Shown here: piece after piece, positions 51,953 to 60,228 of the stretch
Layout: every line of letters starts with the position of its first letter
How positions within the stretch are numbered: the stretch's first letter is position 1
DNA from: an uncultured Williamsia sp.
Lineage (GTDB): Bacteria; Actinomycetota; Actinomycetes; Mycobacteriales; Mycobacteriaceae
Assembly (NCBI RefSeq): GCF_947494875.1
Contig: NZ_CANLWM010000011.1
Span: 1-64,000, forward strand
Direction of reading: 5' to 3'
Length of the DNA: 64,000 bases
Program-made: the position numbers and the translations under genes
The notes under the pieces: model-generated
Seen by the model: the letters and a program-made list of their open reading frames with translations, nothing else
Database searches by the model: none
What the model was told of the DNA's origin: nothing

Positions 51953-52306
51953 TCAGACGACGGTGGCGCAGTCGCGGCACTCCCACCGACCGTCGACGCG
52001 GGTGCAGCGGCGGCGCTGATCGCACAGCCAGCACAGCTGGTTCGACCGGGTGACGCCCTCGTCGGCGTCGTCGCCCGTCTGGTCGACGGCGGCGGCGATG
52101 ATCGCGGTGTGGCCGCTGTAAGCGGCCAACGTCTCGGCGTCCCGGGCGGCCTGGTCGGCCGCGGTGAGCGGGGCACCGCCGGGGGTGTGGGCGATCATCT
52201 CGCCGAACGCTTTCCGGCAGTCGTCGCACGGCTGGCCCTGGACGTCGGTGAATCTCGAGCAGCCCGGTAGCGGGCAGCGGGCGAACAGCTCGGGTTCGGG
52301 GAGCAT
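51953..52306 (-). CDS. double zinc-finger protein
   Basis: 117 aa from ATG 52306 (AGGAGGACC upstream). Two zinc-ribbon-like pairs at each end: CPLPGC...CDDC (about 10-28) and CWLC...CRDC (about 91-112), separated by a helix. Possibly nucleic-acid or protein binding. The preceding frame is non-coding. Confidence 0.65.
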   Translation of the reverse strand: MLPEPELFARCPLPGCSRFTDVQGQPCDDCRKAFGEMIAHTPGGAPLTAADQAARDAETLAAYSGHTAIIAAAVDQTGDDADEGVTRSNQLCWLCDQRRRCTRVDGRWECRDCATVV

Positions 52307-52343
52307 GGGTGGTCCTCCTGGGCAGAGCGAGGGCACCGGTGGC

Positions 52344-52367
52344 GGCGGGACCGGGGTCGGTCCCGCC
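52344..52367 (-). terminator. terminator after the ParB-domain gene
   Basis: GGCGGGACC (52344-52352) and GGTCCCGCC (52359-52367), 16 bases beyond the stop at 52383. Confidence 0.6.
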
Positions 52368-52382
52368 GTCACCGGGCGGGGG

Positions 52383-54032
52383 TCAGGCCGTGAGGTCGAC
52401 CTGGTCGGCGGTCAGGTCACCGGTGACGACGCGTTCGACGTCGGCGAGGGTGTAGCCGAACACCTCGACCAGCCATGCGAGGTAGAGCGCGCGGGCGTCC
52501 TTGGCGATGCTGTAGTCGCTGCCTCGCCAGGCGTCCTTGGGCAGGTCGGCCTCGTGTGCAGCGCACACGATCGCGGCGGTGATGACCTGGGCGCGTTCGG
52601 CGCTGGCCTCGGCGAGCAGCTCGACCGGGTTGCCACCGAGCAACTCGGCCGCGATGACGCGGGTGTCGCTGTCGGCGCGATTCAATCCGAACAGGCCGTG
52701 CCGCGACCACATCGTGGACGCCACGAACCGGGCCACGACCGCTCCGCTGCCCTTCGGCAACGTCTTGCGGGCCAGGACGGTCCGCAGATGGTCGCGGCGG
52801 ACCTCCTGCGCGGCGACCGCGAGCTTGTTCAGCGCCTTCACCTGACGCCGCTCGGCGGACTCCTTGGCCTTCTGCGCGGCCGCGAGCGCGGCGTGGTCGA
52901 CCTCGCCGGTCTCGGTGACCGCCCCGGCCTCGGTTGCGGCGGCGAGGACCGAGTCGGCGTCGCGTTCGCGCTGCGCCCGCTGGCGGGTCGTTTCCAGGCC
53001 GTCGTCGGCGGGGGAGGAGTGGAACCACTCAACGCTGGTGGTGATGGTCTCGCTCTCGACCAGGACTCGCGGGTCGAGCAGACCGTCCTCGGGCGCGGTG
53101 GTCGGGTCGTCGTCCTCGGTGAGTGACCAGTCGATGAGGGTCTCGTCGACCTGCTCACCGGCGGCGTCGTGCCACACCTCTTCGACGTCGACGCCGACGT
53201 AGGCGGCGAGGTGCTCGCTCGTCAGCTCTGCGCGAGCGGTGTCGGTGTCCTCGACCGGCTCGCCGGTCTCGATGTGCACCAGCTCCGAGATCGGGGCGTA
53301 GCCCTGCCCGTACCAGGGGCGGCGGTCCAGGACCGTCACCCCGGCCTCGATGAGCGGGGCAGCGGCTTGGCGGTAGGCGGCGCGCTCGGCGGCGGTGTCG
53401 GCGAGCTGCTTGGCCTTGTGGTCGAACCGGCCCTCACTCGCGGCTGCGGTCAGCGCCTCGACGGCCTCGGTGTCGCCGGCGTCCTCGAACTGCGCGAGGA
53501 GCGCGGCTTGTTCGATGGTCAGGCCCCACGCCAGACCGTTGATCCCGGCCTCGCTGCCCGCGACGGCGACGGCGGCGTCGACGGCCTTGGTCGACCCCAG
53601 GCGGGTCACCTTGCCGATCTTGGTGCGTGAGACGCCCAGCTCGATGAGCTGCTGCGCTGCTGCCGCCCGCTGGGTGGCGGTGAGGTCGGCGCGGTGCTCG
53701 TTGGCGATTAGCTGGTCGGTGATCCGCTCGACCTCGGCGTCGTCCCCGGCGGCGTCGGTGGCGATCACGTACACCGGGATGCTCACCAGCTCGGCCTCTC
53801 GTGCGGCGAGGGTGCGGCGCTGCCCGTCGCGTACGTGCAGGGTTCCGGCGCTGTCGCGGGTGGCGAGGACCGGCTGGATCACCCCGCGCTCCTTGATCGA
53901 GGTCACGAACGCCCGGTCGACGCTGGCCTCGGTCCGCACGTTCGCGTCGACCACGAGCGTGGCCGGGTCGACGTGCTCGATGACCGCCTCGGTGGTCGCG
54001 GCGGCGGGGGTGGTGTTCTGGTTGTTTCCCAC
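52383..54032 (-). CDS. ParB-domain leading-region-type protein
   Basis: 549 aa from GTG 54032 (GAGGAGACACCA upstream). ParB/sulfiredoxin-fold domain at about 20-110 with VRDGQRRTLAA, followed by an HTH-like region (TATQRAAAAQQLIELGVSRTKIGKVTRLG, about 120-150) and a long acidic/helical C-terminus. It is far from parA and much longer than partition ParB; proteins like it (YubM type) occur in plasmid leading regions. A nuclease or DNA-binding role is inferred. Confidence 0.82.
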   Translation of the reverse strand: MGNNQNTTPAAATTEAVIEHVDPATLVVDANVRTEASVDRAFVTSIKERGVIQPVLATRDSAGTLHVRDGQRRTLAAREAELVSIPVYVIATDAAGDDAEVERITDQLIANEHRADLTATQRAAAAQQLIELGVSRTKIGKVTRLGSTKAVDAAVAVAGSEAGINGLAWGLTIEQAALLAQFEDAGDTEAVEALTAAASEGRFDHKAKQLADTAAERAAYRQAAAPLIEAGVTVLDRRPWYGQGYAPISELVHIETGEPVEDTDTARAELTSEHLAAYVGVDVEEVWHDAAGEQVDETLIDWSLTEDDDPTTAPEDGLLDPRVLVESETITTSVEWFHSSPADDGLETTRQRAQRERDADSVLAAATEAGAVTETGEVDHAALAAAQKAKESAERRQVKALNKLAVAAQEVRRDHLRTVLARKTLPKGSGAVVARFVASTMWSRHGLFGLNRADSDTRVIAAELLGGNPVELLAEASAERAQVITAAIVCAAHEADLPKDAWRGSDYSIAKDARALYLAWLVEVFGYTLADVERVVTGDLTADQVDLTA

Positions 54033-54060
54033 TGGTGTCTCCTCTAATCTGGTGATGAAG

Positions 54061-54089
54061 CAACCAGCCGAGTACCAGTCGGCTGGTTG
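54061..54089. promoter_or_regulatory. 11-bp hairpin upstream of the ParB-domain gene
   Basis: CAACCAGCCGA (54061-54071) and TCGGCTGGTTG (54079-54089) are exact complements; on the plus strand TTTTT follows. For the minus-strand gene it lies 29 bases before the start, so it may be an operator or attenuator rather than its terminator. Confidence 0.55.
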
Positions 54090-54146
54090 TTTTTCGTTGT
54101 GCGGCAACCCGGTCGGGCTGTCCGCGTCCCGCGAGCCCTGGTCGGG

Positions 54147-54515
54147 TCAGCGGTAGTTCTGGTCCCCGAGGTCGGAGTGCTCGCGGTTCATGCGCCGCAT
54201 CGCTGCGCAGTGCTCACGCTGCTCGCGGTAGACCTGCATCACGGCGTGGCATTCCTGGGCGGCGATCACGTCGAGGGCGGCGGTCGCGAGATCCCCGGCG
54301 ATGGTGTTGTCGCGGGCCTTGGCGAGCCAGTCGGTGGCCATCTGCGCCTCGGAGTTGATCCCCGACACCAGCCGCTCGTCCCATTCGGCGAGGAGCTGAT
54401 CACGGGCCTGGTTCTTGCTGATCCCTCGGGTTGCGGCGACCACAGCGACGCCGGTCAGGTTGGGGCCCTCCACGGTCAGGGCGTCGGGGTCGAGATGAAT
54501 GTGGTTGGTGCTCAC
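54147..54515 (-). CDS. hypothetical helical protein
   Basis: 122 aa from GTG 54515. Helical with GISKNQARDQLLAEWDERLV and many His/Cys near the end (ECHAVMQVYREQREHCAAM). No known domain. Second gene behind foldback element 4, likely one operon with the ParB-domain gene. Confidence 0.6.
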   Translation of the reverse strand: MSTNHIHLDPDALTVEGPNLTGVAVVAATRGISKNQARDQLLAEWDERLVSGINSEAQMATDWLAKARDNTIAGDLATAALDVIAAQECHAVMQVYREQREHCAAMRRMNREHSDLGDQNYR

Positions 54516-54527
54516 GTCCTACCCCTC

Positions 54528-54701
54528 TCAGGCGATCTCGACGGTGACGGTTGCGGCCTCGCGGATCGCGGGGTCCTCCAGGCCCAGCTCCATCAGAGCG
54601 GCCTTCGTGGTGTCGTCGAGCTCGTGAAACGGCCCGTCGGTGGTGATTGCGATTCGTCGCCACGCAATACGCGCAGCAAAGACGACGTCGATACCCTGCA
54701 T
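54528..54701 (-). CDS. small hypothetical protein (57 aa)
   Basis: ATG 54701 (GGGAGGCAGTC upstream), stop TGA at 54528. MQGIDVVFAARIAWRRIAIT then TDGPFHELDDTTKAALMELG. It starts 25 bases from foldback element 4 and leads the operon to 52383. Unknown function. Confidence 0.7.
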   Translation of the reverse strand: MQGIDVVFAARIAWRRIAITTDGPFHELDDTTKAALMELGLEDPAIREAATVTVEIA

Positions 54702-54726
54702 GACTGCCTCCCGTTGTCCGCCAATC

Positions 54727-54910
54727 TTTTTGCCCTTCTGGCAAGGGAGATAAAGACCGGCTCAGGAGGACAGAGCACAACCCCTGATCGGGAAAGTTCT
54801 CTGCGAGCGCAGCGAGTGGGGGAGAGAAGTTTCTCGACCCCGCAGGGGCGGAACGTCAGGGGTTGTGCGGCGGACGACGCCGGTCAAAATCGGACGGCCA
54901 GAAGGCAAAA
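54727..54910. repeat. foldback element 4 (best-paired copy)
   Basis: Arms TTTTTGCCCTTCTGGC (54727-54742) and GCCAGAAGGCAAAA (54897-54910) pair with one bulge; GACCGGC with GCCGGTC; CACAACCCCTGA (54776-54787) exactly with TCAGGGGTTGTG (54856-54867); GAAAGTTCTCT with AGAGAAGTTTC; the tip contains CTGCGAGCGCAG. TTTTGACCGG on the minus-strand reading offers a -35-like TTGACC. More hairpins, matching those after elements 2 and 3, run to about 55130. Confidence 0.88.
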
Positions 54911-55128
54911 CAAAAACGCCCCGGCCGCTAGGCCGGGGTCACTGTGCGGCCCGCAGGGTCGCTCCGATTCGGTGCGCAGCACCGCCGCAGTTGCGAAGGA
55001 CCGTCGGCGGGCGTCGGCGAGTGGCGGCGGTGGGTGAGTGGCTCGACCGCACCACCGGCTCGGGGTGATTGTGCGGGAGCGGCGCGGGTCCGGGAGGTTG
55101 CCGGGGCCGCGGTAGCTCTGCTCTGGGG

Positions 55129-55365
55129 TCAGTAGAGCGAGCGTTGTGTGGTGCGTCCGTAGTCGTTGACGACGAGACATTCGTCGTCGGAGAACAGGGG
55201 GAGCACGGTGCAGGTGCGGGGCCGCTCGGCTACGGACTCGAGGTGGTCGGCGACCTGGTCGGCGCGGGTGGAGCCGTAGGGACCGAGGTACCAGGTGTTG
55301 GGTTCGCCGTCGCTGGTGGTGTCGTCGATCTTCACGATGTAGACGTTGCTGTGCGAGTAACTCAT
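55129..55365 (-). CDS. small hypothetical protein
   Basis: 78 aa; its ATG overlaps the stop of the upstream gene (ATGA). NVYIVKIDDTTSDGEPNTWY, then a helix (TRADQVADHLESVAE) and a strand; a compact alpha/beta fold. Unknown. Confidence 0.65.
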   Translation of the reverse strand: MSYSHSNVYIVKIDDTTSDGEPNTWYLGPYGSTRADQVADHLESVAERPRTCTVLPLFSDDECLVVNDYGRTTQRSLY

Positions 55366-55928
55366 TGCGAATTCCTGTCGGTCCGTGAGTGCGTGAGACG
55401 CGGCTGCCGTTGTCGCCGGCGGGCGAGTTGGTAGACATCCTCGACGGTGTCGGGGGAGATGGCGAGTTCGGCGGCGAGCGCAGCGATCACTTCGTGGCGT
55501 CGTTGCTCGCTGGCGCGGTCATCGTCGGGGTTGGCCTGGGCGGGGTACTGCCAGTCGCCGAGGATCACCATCTCGGTCTCGAGGCGGGTGCCTCCGCGCT
55601 CTTCGAGGGCGTTGGCCAGGCCGGTGAGGGTGCGGAGCCGGCGGGGGATGATCAGCTCGTCGTTCCAGGTGTTCGTGAAGGCATCGGCGACTGCGGCCGC
55701 GGCGGATCCGGTTGCGTGCGTGTGCGCCGCTCCTGGCTCGCCGGTGAGCAGCTCGTCCGCGTCTGCGAGTACGTCGCGCCGCTGGGTGGCGTGCTTCACC
55801 CGTGCGACGAGTGCGGTGTCTGCGAGTTCGCGTTCGCGTCGTGTCGGCGTCTGCCGGTTGACGCGGATGAGCAGCGCTATCGCGAAGACCAACGTGATGG
55901 CACTGAGGACGAGTCCGAGTACGGCCAT
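55362..55928 (-). CDS. bitopic membrane protein, paralogue of the one at 44245
   Basis: 188 aa. One membrane helix (3-22), basic linker, then a domain with FTNTWNDELIIPRRLRTLTGL, MVILGDWQYPAQ and SPDTVEDVYQLARRR matching the protein at 44245-44832 block by block. Start ATG 55928 (AGGCAGGAG upstream). Confidence 0.72.
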   Translation of the reverse strand: MAVLGLVLSAITLVFAIALLIRVNRQTPTRRERELADTALVARVKHATQRRDVLADADELLTGEPGAAHTHATGSAAAAVADAFTNTWNDELIIPRRLRTLTGLANALEERGGTRLETEMVILGDWQYPAQANPDDDRASEQRRHEVIAALAAELAISPDTVEDVYQLARRRQRQPRLTHSRTDRNSQ

Positions 55929-55953
55929 GAGCGATTCTCCTGCCTCTTGACGG

Positions 55954-56208
55954 TCAGTGGCCGCGATTGCGGCGCGATAGGCGACGGGCGGTGGCGGACC
56001 AGCGGCGGTTGAACGTCTGGGCGGGCATGCGGTTGATCGCGAAGCCGATAGCGAAGACGGGGACGCCGATGAGCCATGCGGTGGCCCAGTCTTTGGTGAT
56101 GAACCCGTAGACGAGGAGGCCGGCGATGATGAGGCCGGCGACGGCGGTGGCGGCGCCCTGACGCAAGGTGCCGTGGTCCTTCAACTGCATGCCCGGATTG
56201 TCTCTCAT
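55954..56208 (-). CDS. small two-helix membrane protein
   Basis: 84 aa from ATG 56208, overlapping the previous stop by 4 bases. Helices at about 19-35 and 41-60, then a basic tail (RRWSATARRLSRRNRGH). Unknown. Confidence 0.65.
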   Translation of the reverse strand: MRDNPGMQLKDHGTLRQGAATAVAGLIIAGLLVYGFITKDWATAWLIGVPVFAIGFAINRMPAQTFNRRWSATARRLSRRNRGH

Positions 56209-56504
56209 TCGTCCGACACCCCGGTTCCGGTTTGACCCCTCCGGGCAGCCGGACCGACCGCCAGCAGTACCCCCGTCAGGATCGCGCCAGCGAAGCAGAA
56301 GGCTGCTGCGCCGGTCCAGTAGTCGACAAGAAAGTGCGGGTCGCAGGGCCATTTCTCGCCTGGCGGCGGTGTCGCGGGCATCGAGTGGAGCTTCATGGCT
56401 ACGGCGGTTGCGATGACGCCGAGGATGAGGATGGTTTCGAGGAGGATGGCGTCCTGTTGTTGCCGTTGCGACGGGCGGGAGGAGTGCAGATCGCCATTGG
56501 CCAT
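56205..56504 (-). CDS. small two-helix membrane protein
   Basis: 99 aa. Helices at about 20-40 and 67-90; a Pro/Cys loop (PATPPPGEKWPCDPHF) between them. Divergent from the XRE gene, sharing the repeat operator region. Confidence 0.65.
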   Translation of the reverse strand: MANGDLHSSRPSQRQQQDAILLETILILGVIATAVAMKLHSMPATPPPGEKWPCDPHFLVDYWTGAAAFCFAGAILTGVLLAVGPAARRGQTGTGVSDE

Positions 56505-56541
56505 GTGATTGCCCCTTCGTGCTGAGGAACGCGGAGTGAGT

Positions 56542-56583
56542 GTGTTCTATAGTCTACATTGCGGTGTGTTCTATAGTCCACAT
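56542..56583. promoter_or_regulatory. tandem operator and leaderless promoter of the XRE gene
   Basis: GTGTTCTATAGTCTACAT (56542-56559) and GTGTTCTATAGTCCACAT (56566-56583) differ by one base and are 24 bases apart. The second contains TATAGT at 56572-56577; a transcript starting about 7 bases on would begin at the GTG start codon (56585), i.e. leaderless. The XRE protein probably binds here. Confidence 0.65.
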
Positions 56584-56584
56584 C

Positions 56585-56956
56585 GTGAGCGAGGATCGGT
56601 TACGTCGGCTGGGGGAGAAGTTGCGTCAGGCTCGACTTGCTCGGGGTGAGACCCAGCAGCAGACCGCGGCGGCGGTGGGGATCCACCGCACTCACCTGTC
56701 TCGGATCGAGGGCGGTGGGGAGAACATCACGCTGCGCACGCTGTGGGCGTTCGCTGACCATCTGGGTGTCACCACCGACTCCCTTGTCGGTGACCAGGAA
56801 CTGCACGACGTGATCGCCGAGCTGACGGCCCGACGTTCCGCCGCTGCCCAGGCGGGGCAGAGCACGACCGAGATCGAGGCAGAGCTGGACCGGGCCCTCG
56901 ACGCGGTCCTGGGCCTAGGCCAGACGCACGCTGATAGCCGACCGATGTCGGACTGA
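56585..56956 (+). CDS. XRE-family regulator
   Basis: 123 aa from GTG 56585. HTH at about 8-62 (LRQARLARGETQQQTAAAVGIHRTHLSRIEGG), then a helical tail. Divergently placed to four small minus-strand genes; direct repeats lie immediately upstream, so autoregulation is likely. Its last codons lie within the first 23-nt repeat. Confidence 0.85.
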   Translation: MSEDRLRRLGEKLRQARLARGETQQQTAAAVGIHRTHLSRIEGGGENITLRTLWAFADHLGVTTDSLVGDQELHDVIAELTARRSAAAQAGQSTTEIEAELDRALDAVLGLGQTHADSRPMSD

Positions 56957-56969
56957 CCTGACACCATCC
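56947..56969. repeat. 23-nt dispersed repeat, copy A
   Basis: GTCGGACTGACCTGACACCA plus TCC; overlaps the stop of the XRE gene. Copies B (57992) and C (58579) differ at one or two places. Confidence 0.7.
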
Positions 56970-56995
56970 CCGTACGTGAACGATAGGAACACCCG

Positions 56996-57412
56996 ATGAT
57001 CCCTCCCTCGCTGCATTTCCCGCACGTCGATCCGCTGCTCGCAGTGGCGTTCTGGATAGCGGTCGGCGGTGTGATCGGTCTCGGCCTCGCGGCCGCCGGC
57101 GTCGTCGTTGTCCATCGCAGAGCGCTGGCGAGGAGTGAGCGCGACGAGCGTCGAGTCGCACTGCGGGCGGGCGTATACCGCGTTCGCCGACCCGATGGAG
57201 GTTTCGTGGTCAGCGACCCCCGTCCGGGCCACCATCACCGCACACACGGTTTCCTGGGTGCTCGATACAGCGTGTTCACGGACGAGCAGTGGGCGCGCCT
57301 GGCTGCGATCCGCGACAGCGGGACGACTCCGCCGCCCTCCGGCTACCGCATTGAGCGGCTTGATGACCGGGGCAAGTGGGCCGCGATTGTCCGCGTTCCG
57401 GTTGCCGTCTAG
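56996..57412 (+). CDS. membrane protein with cytosolic domain
   Basis: 138 aa from ATG 56996 (ATAGGAACACCCG upstream). One helix at about 13-39, then a basic, mixed domain (AGVYRVRRPDGGFVVSDPRPG ... GARYSVFTDEQWARLAAIRDSG). Unknown. Confidence 0.6.
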   Translation: MIPPSLHFPHVDPLLAVAFWIAVGGVIGLGLAAAGVVVVHRRALARSERDERRVALRAGVYRVRRPDGGFVVSDPRPGHHHRTHGFLGARYSVFTDEQWARLAAIRDSGTTPPPSGYRIERLDDRGKWAAIVRVPVAV

Positions 57413-57451
57413 CTTCGGTTCGAAATCAGAGGGGAGAGGGTCGGAAAGCTG

Positions 57452-57856
57452 ATGAAGTCGACAGACGTAACGAAGGGTCGGGGCCTTGTTGCGGCCTACG
57501 ACGACGCGGCAAAAGCTGCGCTCTATGGGTCGGCTGCTGTTGGGATCGGCAACGTGATCGTTACGGTCCGACCGCCTGCGGTATTCGCATCACTAGGCTG
57601 GGCATTGTTGATCGTGCCGGCGATCACCGCTCTGGTGTTCCTCGTCCCGCTGCTCGCTGCGCGATGCGAGCTTTCGGCCAACAGGCCGGTAGGTCAGCCA
57701 GATATCGAGGACATCGCCGTCCCGCCCGCAGCACCATCACCCAGGGATAGCGCCGCTTTCCAAAAGCGTCTCACGCTAACCGGCCCGCTCGCCGTGTTCC
57801 TCGCCCTGCTCGTATGCGCTCCCGCGTTGCCCAGCATCTGCGCGCTTATGTCGTGA
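57452..57856 (+). CDS. three-helix membrane protein
   Basis: 134 aa from ATG 57452 (GGAAAGCTG upstream). Helices at about 22-40, 46-70 and 112-132. No signature. Confidence 0.6.
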   Translation: MKSTDVTKGRGLVAAYDDAAKAALYGSAAVGIGNVIVTVRPPAVFASLGWALLIVPAITALVFLVPLLAARCELSANRPVGQPDIEDIAVPPAAPSPRDSAAFQKRLTLTGPLAVFLALLVCAPALPSICALMS

Positions 57857-57991
57857 TCGCTCCACAACTCGCAACAGGAACGGTCACGACGTCAACCAAA
57901 GTATTCGGGCCAGGGGAAACGTCAGAGCAGAGTCGACATGCTCTCCCGTATCGCGAGGGCGTAGCTCGCGGAGTCGTTGGCCCGCAACGGT

Positions 57992-58014
57992 GTCGGACCG
58001 ACCTGACACCATCC
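57992..58014. repeat. 23-nt dispersed repeat, copy B
   Basis: GTCGGACCGACCTGACACCA plus TCC, intergenic, 43 bases before the next gene. See copy A. Confidence 0.7.
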
Positions 58015-58057
58015 TCGGGAAGCACTGTTCACGAAATCGAGACGGTTGGGAGTGGTT

Positions 58058-58489
58058 GTGACTCAGGCAGTAGCGGCGGGATTCGTTTGGCAACTCGTGC
58101 TGTTGACTGGCCTCATCTACTGGTCGAGGTTCGGGGTCGCCGCGGTCATTGACGCAGCAACACAACCTGTCCGGGCGGTGCGCTGGCAGCCGCATCCGGA
58201 GCTCGGACCGACACCGGCGCCCGCCCGGTTCAAGTGGTACATCGGTCTCTTCGGTTTGGCCGCCTTGCCCGTCGGCGTGGTTGTCGCCGGTGTCTGCGCG
58301 ACCTGGCGGGTCACCGTCGGCGCGTGGCCTCCGGGGCCCATTGTCGAAACGGGATGGCTAGCAGCGATCCTCGGTTGGGTGGCGTTGTTGTTGGCCGGCG
58401 AACTGTCAATCGCGAAAGAGCTCGGCGCAGAGCACACCGTACGATCCGCACTGCACCGGCACCGTCACCGTCACATCTTCGAGCGGTGA
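58058..58489 (+). CDS. three-helix membrane protein
   Basis: 143 aa from GTG 58058 (GGGAG 5 bases upstream); in-frame TTG and GTG codons a few bases before are possible. Helices at about 4-22, 63-82 and 100-117, and a His-rich end (ALHRHRHRHIFER). Confidence 0.6.
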   Translation: MTQAVAAGFVWQLVLLTGLIYWSRFGVAAVIDAATQPVRAVRWQPHPELGPTPAPARFKWYIGLFGLAALPVGVVVAGVCATWRVTVGAWPPGPIVETGWLAAILGWVALLLAGELSIAKELGAEHTVRSALHRHRHRHIFER

Positions 58490-58578
58490 ACCGGAAACCG
58501 TCTCTCGCTGTTTCGACTCGCCCTGGCCCGCGGGCAGCCTCACCCAACGTCGGCGGGACGCGCCGCCGATCAGCCGGT

Positions 58579-58601
58579 GTCGTACTGACCTGACACCATC
58601 C
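58579..58601. repeat. 23-nt dispersed repeat, copy C
   Basis: GTCGTACTGACCTGACACCA plus TCC, intergenic between convergent genes. See copies A and B. The 58490-58686 stretch otherwise holds no gene. Confidence 0.7.
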
Positions 58602-58686
58602 TCGAGCGCGGCTTCTCTAGCGCGGTTCGCGTAGTTTTCGGACCCGCGAGGTGGGGGCGCGACCAGAGTGACTCACCTAGCGCCGC

Positions 58687-60132
58687 TCACCCGACCAGGT
58701 TGAAGACCCCACGGATGCGTCGGCGTGCGCTCGGGGTGAGTGGTTGGCCTGACTCGACGGCGCGGCGTGCACTTGCCTCCAACTCGTCCAGAACTTCGGC
58801 CCGTATCTCGGTGTATCCCTGCGGCGCCGGCGGGTGTCGATCGACGAGGGCAGTGAGCCGTCGACGCGCCTCCGAGTTCTCGAATATGGCGAACTCGGGC
58901 TCGAAGCATTCAAACCGGACACGATTGATCGTACGGGGATGTTGGCATATGAGGCCTGGCCAGAGCGCATCATGGGGCGGGGCGGCCAAACTAAGACTCG
59001 CGATCATCGTTGCGGTCGTCTTGACGGTCAGCGCGTCGAGTTCTTCATTCGAGAGGTCGTCGATGCGGGTCTTGTGGCCTCGCAGAATTGCGGACGCCAA
59101 AACCGCCCCCTCATAGGCCAGGATGCGATGGCGAGCTTCCCCACTCTGGGGGTGAAGATCATCGAGTTGCCTAAGCAACTTGGATGCGTCTGACTGCTCG
59201 ATGAGGTCCAGGGCCTCAAGGATGACCACAGCGTCCGCTACCTCGGCGGTCGCCAAAACAGCGGAGCCCGTGTTGCCTTCACGCGGTTGCTGCAAAACGT
59301 CGACCAGTTCACCGAGTCGATCCGCGAAGAATGCCCGGAGCTCCAGCTCGTTGTCGACCTCGCGCATCTCAATTCCTGCGGCGATCAGGTCTCTGCATGC
59401 GGCGTCGTAGCGCCAGCCGTAACCGGTCAGCGAGACCTGGTGGTGGCGGATGTACTCGGAACTACTTCGCAGCAAGGCTATTGCCTCCTCGATCGCGCCG
59501 TCATGGATGTCATCGTCGACGGGCGCCATGAGAGCGTTGACTCGGTGGTCGCGCATGATCAGACGCTCTACATGTGGTGCGCCGTGAACTTCTGCGAGCT
59601 CCTCCGCTTCGGCGGTCAGGGTCAGCATCTCGTTCCGGGAGTCGGGCAGCGCGTTTTCGATCGTTTCGGCGATGGCGTAACGGGTGAGGAACCGGACCTC
59701 GGCGCCAAGCCGCTGGCTATCCGCGGTGCGCATCAGTTCGCGGGCCCTGTCGGCGTGTTCACGCATGTACAGAAATGTCAGCTCCGCGCGGAGACTCGCC
59801 TCAGGATCGCCGCTAGCCATCGCCCGCGCCTGCTCCATTCGTGCCAGGGCGAGAAGGTCGTCGTCAGTGGGGGCTCCGGCGGCCTGACGGCGGTCGACTA
59901 GTTGCAACGCGATAGCGCCGACTCCACCGGGGAACTGGTTGTACACCGTAGACGGGGACACCTTTGCCCGCTTCGCGATCTGCTTCACCGTCACGAACGT
60001 CGGGCTGCCGCCAGTCTCGCGTGACTCGACGACCAGGGTCTCCGCTGCCCCGAGGATGGCTTCTCTGGATGCCATCCGGCGGGTGACTCCGGATTTCTTT
60101 CGCGCAAGGCCTCGTCGATCGTCCGCATTCAT
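58687..60132 (-). CDS. double-length TetR-like regulator
   Basis: 481 aa from ATG 60132 (GGAGGGTCG upstream). TetR-type HTH at about 20-75 (SREAILGAAETLVVE ... VTVKQIAKRAKVSPSTVYNQF), then about 400 helical residues, twice the usual TetR ligand domain, possibly two fused effector domains. Divergent from a small membrane protein gene, with an inverted repeat in between. Ligand unknown. Confidence 0.8.
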   Translation of the reverse strand: MNADDRRGLARKKSGVTRRMASREAILGAAETLVVESRETGGSPTFVTVKQIAKRAKVSPSTVYNQFPGGVGAIALQLVDRRQAAGAPTDDDLLALARMEQARAMASGDPEASLRAELTFLYMREHADRARELMRTADSQRLGAEVRFLTRYAIAETIENALPDSRNEMLTLTAEAEELAEVHGAPHVERLIMRDHRVNALMAPVDDDIHDGAIEEAIALLRSSSEYIRHHQVSLTGYGWRYDAACRDLIAAGIEMREVDNELELRAFFADRLGELVDVLQQPREGNTGSAVLATAEVADAVVILEALDLIEQSDASKLLRQLDDLHPQSGEARHRILAYEGAVLASAILRGHKTRIDDLSNEELDALTVKTTATMIASLSLAAPPHDALWPGLICQHPRTINRVRFECFEPEFAIFENSEARRRLTALVDRHPPAPQGYTEIRAEVLDELEASARRAVESGQPLTPSARRRIRGVFNLVG

Positions 60133-60163
60133 CGACCCTCCAGCTTCCAACTTGGTTCACATG

Positions 60164-60193
60164 TTCAGTTTGGCGTGTACAGCCAATTTGAAC
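60164..60193. promoter_or_regulatory. palindromic operator between divergent genes
   Basis: GTTCA (60164-60168) ... TTGGC (60170-60174) - 7 bases - GCCAA (60182-60186) ... TGAAC (60189-60193). A 30-bp near-palindrome of TetR-operator size, 32 bases upstream of the regulator start. Confidence 0.55.
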
Positions 60194-60228
60194 TCTGATT
60201 CCATTATAAGGCGAGAGGAGGTGATCGC

